DNA of 64,000 nt from Candidatus Tisiphia endosymbiont of Nedyus quadrimaculatus (lineage in GTDB: Bacteria; Pseudomonadota; Alphaproteobacteria; Rickettsiales; Rickettsiaceae): the NCBI RefSeq assembly GCF_964059235.1, contig NZ_OZ060452.1, forward strand, positions 186,001-250,000, given 5' to 3'. The notes beneath the pieces were generated by a model that saw nothing but the letters and a program-made list of their open reading frames with translations, was not told the DNA's origin and ran no database searches. Each line of letters begins with the position of its first letter. Within the stretch, counting starts at the first letter, position 1. A program made the position numbers and the translations under genes. Shown piece after piece: positions 55,609 through 62,014 of the stretch.

Positions 55609-55757
55609 ATACTACTCGTAAATGAAGAGTTGATAGACGAAGATCAAAATTATGAAGTGCTAGGAGTCAAAGGGTCGAGGAGCGGAGCGTACATTTAGTA
55701 CGTGAGCACCGAAGATCCCTGAAGACGACAACGCAATTCTTGATTTTCATCGAGTAT
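55609..55757. repeat. C-type palindrome
   Basis: TATACTACTCGTAAATGAAG ... TTTTCATCGAGTATATA with GAGCGGAGCGTACATTTAGT in the centre. Ends 7 bp before the stop codon of the next minus-strand gene. No gene is visible between it and the ATPase. Confidence 0.8.
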
Positions 55758-55764
55758 ATAAGGA

Positions 55765-56106
55765 TTATTCTTGTTTCTTGGTCTTTGGCGTAGTATTGCT
55801 AGAAAATACTCTAAATTCATCAAGTAGCATTTTTATGTATAACTGCATCTCTTCCAAATGAAATGTGATCTGTGATACACCTTGCTCTTTCTTAGTAGTT
55901 AGAGTAATTAACTCTTTTATTTCTTTATGCAATAGTGCTACTTCATCTTTTGCCTTGATGTAGGTATTGGGGAAATCTTTACTGGTGCTAAGAATATTGT
56001 TATAGTTTAGTTTGATATTATTAAACCACCTAACCAATAACCTAATTAACAACATCTGCCCAATGATTATGCTAAATGCTAGAATGACTAATAGTGGGTA
56101 ATACAT
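55765..56106 (-). CDS. hypothetical membrane coiled-coil protein
   Basis: Function unknown. Seen: 113 aa, N-terminal membrane helix (residues 5-28), then a helical, probably coiled-coil region (KAKDEVALLHKEIKELITLTTKKE and on) and a lysine-rich tail. A single-pass membrane protein with a cytoplasmic or periplasmic stalk. Preceded by about 490 bp without a gene. Confidence 0.55.
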   Translation of the reverse strand: MYYPLLVILAFSIIIGQMLLIRLLVRWFNNIKLNYNNILSTSKDFPNTYIKAKDEVALLHKEIKELITLTTKKEQGVSQITFHLEEMQLYIKMLLDEFRVFSSNTTPKTKKQE

Positions 56107-56190
56107 ATTCTATTTCCATTGTATTGTTCTAAGATTGATACCATTTACATTATAGAATTATAGTATTACTAGGATTGTGAAAATAAATGG

Positions 56191-56222
56191 GGTTGAAATA
56201 GGTTGATTTGGGGTTGATTTGG
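56191..56222. promoter_or_regulatory. three phased GGTTGATTTGG repeats
   Basis: GGTTGAAATAG, GGTTGATTTGG and GGTTGATTTGG begin at 56191, 56201 and 56212, one helical turn apart. They lie between the membrane coiled-coil gene and the tandem HTH gene. An operator is a fair guess. Confidence 0.35.
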
Positions 56223-56370
56223 TTAAGAAATTTGTATATGATCATAGTATACCTCAATAAAAGGGTTATTATTTAAATAGCATTTGATGCTATTTGATTA
56301 ATGCTAATAGTAAGTACTTAGAAATTTTGCGAACTTGAAAGTACTTACCAGTTGACTATAATATTCAATA

Positions 56371-56414
56371 TAATACTTGAGCTTTATTTAAGAGTAGAGC
56401 TTAAGTATTATATT
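56371..56414. promoter_or_regulatory. inverted repeat AATACTTGAGCTTTA
   Basis: AATACTTGAGCTTTAtttaa and TAGAGCTTAAGTATTA form an imperfect hairpin about 180 bp before the tandem HTH gene. Could be an operator or terminator. The rest of 56107-56592 shows nothing recognisable. Confidence 0.4.
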
Positions 56415-56592
56415 GTTTTTTTAGTTTGAGATTTAGCAAAATATATTCTTTGCTTTAAAAAATTAATCAATAATCATTGATCTCTTTTTTAATAATCTCA
56501 TTCTATTTTGCTAGTTTATTATAGTTATTTTGAGGTGTCAAGAAAAAATATTTCTACAGTGGAAGTATTTAATTTTTAATTGTTCTGAGTAT

Positions 56593-57114
56593 ATGGCTCT
56601 TGTTCACCCAATACAAGAATTCCTCAAAAGAAAGTTTGATGAATTAAAATTAACAAGAAAAGATTTTGCTGAACAAAGTGGCATTTCTTATTCTACTGTA
56701 ACTAATATTATGCAATGTCTGAAAGCTAACCCAACTATTAGCAATATATTGAAAATTGCTGACTACTTTAAGTGTTCTATGGATGAAGTTGTAGGAAGAA
56801 ATAAATATATTTCTTTACCTAATGTAGAAAGTCTAGAATTTTATAAAATTATACCAAGTGACATTACTTCTAATATAAAGAAGTTTTTGATTGATAAGGT
56901 AAATAAACAAAATTTAAACTTATATAAATTAGGCATGAATATAGGTTTTAGTAATAACTCTTTACATAGTTTTGTTAATAGTAATAGGGGACAAAAAACT
57001 TTAAATAGTCAAATTGTAGTAGCCCTAGCAGATTATTTTCAAGTATCACTAGATGAAATGGTTGGTAGAATTGCTCCTACTAAAAATACTGACAATGTTA
57101 AGTCTTCTGATTGA
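56593..57114 (+). CDS. tandem HTH (XRE-type) regulator
   Basis: Regulator with two HTH units. Seen: 173 aa from ATG 56593. The first XRE domain is at about 8-70 (FDELKLTRKDFAEQSGISYSTVTNIMQCLKANPTISNILKIADYFKCSMDEVVGR). The second is at about 95-160 (KQNLNLYKLGMNIGFSNNSLHSFVN ... ALADYFQVSLDEMVGR). The two copies end in the same DEVVGR/DEMVGR phrase, so the second arose by duplication. A longer start is possible at 56530 but lacks similarity. Two different regulators back to back with 57193 suggest a decayed phage or plasmid module. Confidence 0.78.
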   Translation: MALVHPIQEFLKRKFDELKLTRKDFAEQSGISYSTVTNIMQCLKANPTISNILKIADYFKCSMDEVVGRNKYISLPNVESLEFYKIIPSDITSNIKKFLIDKVNKQNLNLYKLGMNIGFSNNSLHSFVNSNRGQKTLNSQIVVALADYFQVSLDEMVGRIAPTKNTDNVKSSD

Positions 57115-57192
57115 ATTTTTAGTTGCTACTGACAGGCACTATAAATTTACTCATCTGACAATTATCTTGTAACCGTGTCTATAATCACACAA

Positions 57193-57606
57193 TTAAGGTT
57201 TATGATATTTATCAATTATCCAATCTATAAATGTATTATCAACAGACTGCTTCTTCAAAGCATACTCATATACTTCTTTTATTAGAGTTGTAAGGTTTTT
57301 CAATGAGAAACTTAAGTTTCTTTCAATTAACATATTAATTGTTGCACTAGTAGCTTTACTAAAGATTTTTATCTGATCAACAGTTAGTATCTCAAGGTTT
57401 ATTTCATTATCAACAACAAGAGCTTCCAAGTTAATGTCTAAGGCTTTTGCAATCAATTGTAAATTATTAGCACTAGGATTTTTTGAACTACCATACAAAA
57501 TGCTATAGACAGTATTTCTACTTAGTCCAGTTTCCCTCTCTATATCTATAGCATTTATCTTTCTTTGAGCCATTAACGAGTTAAGTTTGACCTGTAAATT
57601 TGCCAT
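57193..57606 (-). CDS. XRE-family HTH regulator
   Basis: Seen: 137 aa, N-terminal HTH (LNSLMAQRKINAIDIERETGLSRNTVYSILYGSSKNPSANNLQLIAKALDINLEALV) and a C-terminal helical tail with no known domain. Convergent with the tandem HTH gene. Such CI/Cro-like pairs are typical of phage remnants; no other phage gene is nearby. Confidence 0.75.
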   Translation of the reverse strand: MANLQVKLNSLMAQRKINAIDIERETGLSRNTVYSILYGSSKNPSANNLQLIAKALDINLEALVVDNEINLEILTVDQIKIFSKATSATINMLIERNLSFSLKNLTTLIKEVYEYALKKQSVDNTFIDWIIDKYHKP

Positions 57607-57741
57607 AAGTAAGACTTTGTATACAAAATTAATATTTTTTAAATATAAGGTATAATAATCAAAAAGTAAATACCAATTACATTATTTCCGTGTTAATTCT
57701 AATTATTTCTGCTGCTCTAGCTGTTGTTTTTGTCTATATAT

Positions 57742-58211
57742 AACCTCGAGTATCGATGTAATAAATTAATAGTAGGCTCAAGTAATCATCACCATTAGGG
57801 GTGATGTCACCCCTGCCACCATTATGTTACCCCTACCTCTCCTTTTATGTCACCCCTGCGTAGGCAGGGGTCTAAAACTATATAACATACCTTCTATGCT
57901 ATTTTTTTAGACCCCGCACCCAAAGCAGGGGTGACATCCGAAGGGGCAGGGATGACACCCTAGGCTATTAAACTCGATAATCAAGTATTTTTCTGAAGGC
58001 TACAATTCATGGCAGTTTATGTCATCCGAGCTACGGCGGGGATCTTAAAAATCTTTAAGTCTAAGATGTTTTGTATTTTTAGATTCCCGCCTACGCGGGA
58101 ATGACATCTTCTCGCCTTCTTTTCATGACTTTTAAACTGTCCTGAATTATATAACTCAATAAAAACCTGATTATCGAGTTAAACTGATGTCTTACATCGA
58201 TACTTAAGGTT
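57742..58211. repeat. A-type element containing a complete B-type element
   Basis: Left A end ACCTCGAGTATCGATGTAA and right end CATCGATACTTAAGGT surround P-type palindromes. A complete B element (57973-58178) lies inside and is bounded by TTAAA on both sides. Fills most of the 57607-58255 gap; no gene seen. Confidence 0.8.
57973..58178. repeat. B-type element nested in an A element
   Basis: Ends CTCGATAATCAAGTATTTTT / AACCTGATTATCGAG; the direct repeat TTAAA lies at 57968-57972 and 58179-58183. Without it the A sequence reads GCTATTAAACTGATGTCTTA, as in other A copies. Confidence 0.85.
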
Positions 58212-58255
58212 AATATATGTTTCATCCATTTTCTAATTGCTACCCACTTGCTTCA

Positions 58256-58906
58256 TTAAGAATCAAAAGATAGCCCCTCATCTGCCCCTGACAATGGAAC
58301 AGACGCTGCACCAATATCACGATCAAGTACATTTTGGTATATAGTAGTACATTTATTATTAAACGAATAATCAGTAGTGTAATCATGACTTGTTGCTTCA
58401 TATAAGGATTCTACAATATCACTTATCTTTTTTAAATGAGCATCAGATGATAAACCCATTGATTTGTTCTTCAATAATATAGATTTTAAAGTGTGCGAAA
58501 AAGCATTTATATTCTTACCCAGCTGAGCCTGAAACAACTCTGGTTTTGTAAATTCAGCACCATGTGCTTCTAATAGAAGAACATCTTCATAATTACCATT
58601 TCTAGAAGCAATGTTTAATGGTGTATTACTCTCCTTATTAGCTATATTTGGATCTGCGTTCATGTCTAATAACATTTCAGTGATCTCAGTACTCTTAGGA
58701 TTGTTCTTATGTTCTGTTGCATAATGTAGTACAGTATTACCGTCTTTATCTTGATTATTTACATTACCTTTTGTAACTAAATGATTTACTAACTTTACGT
58801 TACCTGTTTTTACAGCTGTAAATAAAGGATTTTTATCAAATAAAGTAGTAAAACCACCATAGCATACTTTAACAACAACTTGTTTAAACATTCTTCCAAA
58901 CGTCAT
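58256..58906 (-). CDS. ankyrin-repeat protein
   Basis: Likely a host-interacting protein; exact target unknown. Seen: 216 aa, three or four ankyrin repeats at about 25-125 (NPLFTAVKTGNVKLVNHLVTKG, DGNTVLHYATEHKNN...EMLLDMNADPN, ESNTPLNIASRNGNYEDVLLLEAHGAE), then a helical C-terminus without a known domain. No signal peptide. A 29-bp perfect palindrome lies 29 bp upstream of the start. Confidence 0.8.
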   Translation of the reverse strand: MTFGRMFKQVVVKVCYGGFTTLFDKNPLFTAVKTGNVKLVNHLVTKGNVNNQDKDGNTVLHYATEHKNNPKSTEITEMLLDMNADPNIANKESNTPLNIASRNGNYEDVLLLEAHGAEFTKPELFQAQLGKNINAFSHTLKSILLKNKSMGLSSDAHLKKISDIVESLYEATSHDYTTDYSFNNKCTTIYQNVLDRDIGAASVPLSGADEGLSFDS

Positions 58907-58934
58907 ATTTATTCCTCCAGTTAGTTTTTATATT

Positions 58935-58963
58935 ACGAATTTCCGTTTCAAACGGAAATTCGT
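58935..58963. promoter_or_regulatory. 29-bp perfect palindrome
   Basis: ACGAATTTCCGTTT C AAACGGAAATTCGT, 14-bp arms around one base. Lies between the presumed promoter and the start codon of the ankyrin gene, so it may be an operator or an mRNA hairpin. There is no T tract on the minus strand. Confidence 0.55.
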
Positions 58964-59040
58964 GGTCATAGTATAGTAAAATTCCATTACATGCAAGCAA
59001 TATTTAAAAAATTTTTAAGATATCCGAGGGTAGAGATAAC

Positions 59041-59096
59041 ATAATGGCGATGATTACTTGAGCCTACTATTAATTTATTACATCAAATTCAGGTTA
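59041..59096. repeat. half of an A-type element
   Basis: AATGGCGATGATTACTTGAG ... TTATTACATCAAATTCAGGT, the right half of the A family with a decayed end. Left half absent. Confidence 0.6.
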
Positions 59097-59147
59097 ACTT
59101 AACGTGACAATCTAGTACGCATAGTGTATGGTAGCATTTGAAAATAA

Positions 59148-59297
59148 AATTGACTATAGTATTTTTTATCAAAGAAGCCTCTTATCGGTTGTAGTCAATT
59201 CAGGAGGGTTGGGTAGCAGGAGCGATGGAGCAACGCCTATATGTAATAGGCGATCGATCGAAGACGACACTACCTACTTCTCATCAATTGACTATAG
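59148..59297. repeat. C-like palindrome between 12-bp direct repeats
   Basis: AATTGACTATAG at 59148-59159 and 59286-59297, both direct, surround a palindrome-containing insert with GGAGCGATGGAGCAACGCCT and ATAGGCGATCGATCGAAGAC. The insert separates cydA from its upstream region. Confidence 0.6.
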
Positions 59298-59312
59298 CAA
59301 AAAAGTAACAAT

Positions 59313-60695
59313 ATGGAATTCGATCCTAATCTACTATCTCGTATACAATTTGCCTTTACCATAAGTTTTCATATAATTTTTCCGTCCTTTACCATTGGTC
59401 TTGCTAGCTGGCTTGCTGTTGTAGAAGGGTTATGGATTAAAACTGGCAATAATATTTATCAAGAAATATATAAATTTTGGATTAAGATTTTTGCTATTAC
59501 TTTTGGTATGGGAGTGGTATCAGGCGTTGTTATGTCTTATCAATTTGGTACTAATTGGTCAGGTTTCTCTGATAAGGTAGGTAATGTACTTGGACCACTA
59601 TTAGGTTTTGAAGTGCTTACTGCATTTTTTTTGGAATCATCTTTCCTTGGAATTATGCTATTTGGCTGGAATAGAGTCAGTAAAAATATGCACTTCGCTG
59701 CCACTTTAATCGTGGCAGTTGGTACAATTATCTCTGCTTTTTGGATTCTTGCAGCTAATAGCTGGATGCAAACTCCTACTGGTTATGAAGTACGAGCAGA
59801 TAATATTTTATACCCGGTCAGTTGGTTAGAAATTATTTTTAATCCTTCATTTCCATATCGTTTTTGTCATATGATTGTAGCAGCATATTTAACTACAGCT
59901 TTTGCAATTGGTGGTGTTGCTGCATGCTATCTTTTACATAAAAAATTTGTTAACCATGCTAGAATCATGTTTGGCATGGCAATGTTAATGGCAGTAGCTG
60001 TTACCCCCATACAACTTCTTATTGGTGATCAACATGGGTTAAATACTCTAAAACATCAACCGGCAAAAGTTGCTGCTATAGAAGGTATATGGGACACGGA
60101 GAAAGGAGCAGGCCTTAGACTCTTTGGCTGGCCTTCAGCAGAAGAAGAGACGACAAAATATACTATAGAAATACCAAAAGTTGCTAGCTTATTACTGACA
60201 CACAGCTTAGATGGAGAAGTAAAAGGTTTAAAAGAATGGCCAAAAGAAAATCGACCTCCTGTATTAATAATATTTCTTTCCTTCCGAGTAATGGTAGGAA
60301 TCGGTATATTAATGGTAATTACTGGGGTTATTGCATTAGTTTTATACTTACGTAAAAGATTATTTGATACAAAATGGTTTCAATATTGGTGCATGTTGAT
60401 GACTCCATCTGGTTTTATAGCAATATTAGCAGGTTGGTTTGTTACAGAAGTTGGTAGGCAACCTTATATAGTATATAATATACTCAGAACATCTGAAGTA
60501 TCTTCACCAGTATTAGGTCAATATATCTTTGCCTCACTAATTGCTTTTGTTATAGTGTATGCTTTTATATTTGGCGGAGGCATTTATTATATTATAACTT
60601 TAATAAAAAAAGGACCTACTACTACAACTATAGTACTAGGTGAAGAGCTCTCATCCGCGGCTATGCGGGAAGGCACTGCCCGCGTGAATCACTAG
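59313..60695 (+). CDS. cydA: cytochrome bd oxidase subunit I
   Basis: Quinol oxidase with high oxygen affinity; holds haems b558, b595 and d. Seen: 460 aa, nine membrane segments, haem ligand region SFHIIFPSFTIGLASWLAV, GVVSGVVMSYQFGTNW, EVLTAFFLESSFLGIMLFGW, and the GWFVTEVGRQPYIVYNILRT block. The Q loop is of the short kind. Odd: the last 15 or so residues (SSAAMREGTARVNH) come from a P-type repeat starting near 60650; the real gene probably ended soon after GEEL. cydB follows after 145 bp of repeat. Confidence 0.94.
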   Translation: MEFDPNLLSRIQFAFTISFHIIFPSFTIGLASWLAVVEGLWIKTGNNIYQEIYKFWIKIFAITFGMGVVSGVVMSYQFGTNWSGFSDKVGNVLGPLLGFEVLTAFFLESSFLGIMLFGWNRVSKNMHFAATLIVAVGTIISAFWILAANSWMQTPTGYEVRADNILYPVSWLEIIFNPSFPYRFCHMIVAAYLTTAFAIGGVAACYLLHKKFVNHARIMFGMAMLMAVAVTPIQLLIGDQHGLNTLKHQPAKVAAIEGIWDTEKGAGLRLFGWPSAEEETTKYTIEIPKVASLLLTHSLDGEVKGLKEWPKENRPPVLIIFLSFRVMVGIGILMVITGVIALVLYLRKRLFDTKWFQYWCMLMTPSGFIAILAGWFVTEVGRQPYIVYNILRTSEVSSPVLGQYIFASLIAFVIVYAFIFGGGIYYIITLIKKGPTTTTIVLGEELSSAAMREGTARVNH

Positions 60696-60805
60696 TATGT
60701 CATTCCCGCTTCGGTGCGGAATCTAAAAAAATAGCCTAAAAGACTATTAAACATTATTAGATCCCTGCCGTAGCTCGGATGACATCGTTTTAACGTTAGT
60801 ACTAC
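60650..60805. repeat. P-type palindromes at the 3' end of cydA
   Basis: GGGAAGGCACTGCCCGCGTG, then ATGTCATTCCCGCTTCGGTG ... CGTAGCTCGGATGACATCG, then a short D-like piece TAGTACTACTGTAGTACTA. Encodes the C-terminal tail of CydA. Confidence 0.75.
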
Positions 60806-60840
60806 TGTAGTACTAGGAAATCCAACAGGTAAGGTCAACC

Positions 60841-61860
60841 ATGCTTAATTTTGCTCCCTATATAGATTTACCTTTGGTTTGGGGTGGAATAATTGCCACA
60901 GCAATCTTTCTTTATGTATTATTAGATGGTTTTGATCTAGGAATTGGTATATTATTCCCATTTGCTCCTACTCAAGATTGCCGCAATAAAATGATGAACT
61001 CTGTAGTACCATTTTGGGACGGTAATGAAACTTGGTTAGTTTTAGGTGGTGGTGGGTTATTTGCCGCATTCCCACTAGCTTATTCAGTTTTGATGTCAGC
61101 CTTCTATATACCAATTACCGTAATGCTTTTGGGATTAATCTTCCGCGGAGTAGCTTTTGAATTTAGATTTAAAACCTCTCTAAAATATTGTTTTATATGG
61201 GATTACTCTTTCCATTTTGGCTCTATCATCGCTGCATTATTTCAGGGGATTATGCTAGGAGCTTTTATACAAGGAATTAAAATTGATGGCAGGGTATTTG
61301 TTGGCAATGCTTTTGATTGGCTCACACCTTTTTCTATCATGACAGGCATTGCTCTAGTATTTGGTTACGCTCTTCTTGGTGCTACTTGGCTGATAATGAA
61401 GACTGACGAAAATACCCAAATATGGGCTCGTAAATCCGCATCATACGTATTAATGTATGTTATATTATTTATGGGTTTAGTAAGTTTATGGGTACCGTTT
61501 TTAAATGAGCGAATTCGTATATTTTGGTTTAGTATGCCTAATTTTATATATCTCTCATTAATCCCCATTTTAACTATTTTTACATTATTTAGGTTACTTT
61601 CATCTCTTTATAAGAATAAAGAATTTCAGCCTTTCTGTTACTCAGTTTTACTTTTTGTTCTAGGCTATTTGGGGCTTATCTTAAGTATTTGGCCTTTTAT
61701 AGTACCACATCAAATATCTCTGTGGCAAGCGGCAGCGGCAGCAGAATCACAATCTCTAATGTTGGTAGGAGCGGCAACACTCTTACCAATAATATTGGGT
61801 TATACAACTTATTGTTATTATATATTCCGTGGAAAATCGACTCATCACCCTATGTATTAG
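60841..61860 (+). CDS. cydB: cytochrome bd oxidase subunit II
   Basis: Second large subunit of the bd oxidase. Seen: 339 aa, eight or nine membrane segments, LDGFDLGIGILFPF, MMNSVVPFWDGNETWLVLGGGGLFAAFPLAYSVLMSAFYIP and FRGVAFEFRFK, all typical for CydB. Complete. A small gene of DUF2474 type overlaps its end. Confidence 0.95.
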   Translation: MLNFAPYIDLPLVWGGIIATAIFLYVLLDGFDLGIGILFPFAPTQDCRNKMMNSVVPFWDGNETWLVLGGGGLFAAFPLAYSVLMSAFYIPITVMLLGLIFRGVAFEFRFKTSLKYCFIWDYSFHFGSIIAALFQGIMLGAFIQGIKIDGRVFVGNAFDWLTPFSIMTGIALVFGYALLGATWLIMKTDENTQIWARKSASYVLMYVILFMGLVSLWVPFLNERIRIFWFSMPNFIYLSLIPILTIFTLFRLLSSLYKNKEFQPFCYSVLLFVLGYLGLILSIWPFIVPHQISLWQAAAAAESQSLMLVGAATLLPIILGYTTYCYYIFRGKSTHHPMY

Positions 61861-62005
61861 CAAGTTGAGAAAAATTTTTATTTTTCAACAATTTTCTCAA
61901 AAATCCAAACAATGGCTTTGGTTTGTAATATTATACTTAGTGGGGTTAATATTTGTGCTATCATTATCCTGTATAATTAAAGCTATCTTTTATATATTTA
62001 ATTAA
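61829..62005 (+). CDS. CydX-like small subunit (DUF2474)
   Basis: Small single-pass membrane subunit of the bd oxidase. Seen: up to 58 aa in a frame overlapping the end of cydB, with KSKQWLWFVILYLVGLIFVL followed by SLSCIIKAIFYIFN. The W-x-W-F-V-x-L-Y-L-x-G pattern is what DUF2474 proteins after cydB look like. The start could be GTG 61829 or TTG 61865; neither has a clear Shine-Dalgarno sequence. Position right after cydB supports the call. Confidence 0.7.
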   Translation: MENRLITLCISKLRKIFIFQQFSQKSKQWLWFVILYLVGLIFVLSLSCIIKAIFYIFN

Positions 62006-62014
62006 TAGCTTTTA

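Noticed and set aside
56530-56592. Longer start of the tandem HTH protein
   Set aside because: The added 21 residues do not resemble the family, and the ATG at 56593 begins right before the HTH domain.
59128-59364. 78-codon plus-strand frame before cydA
   Set aside because: Runs through the C-like palindrome and overlaps the cydA start in another frame; no family features.
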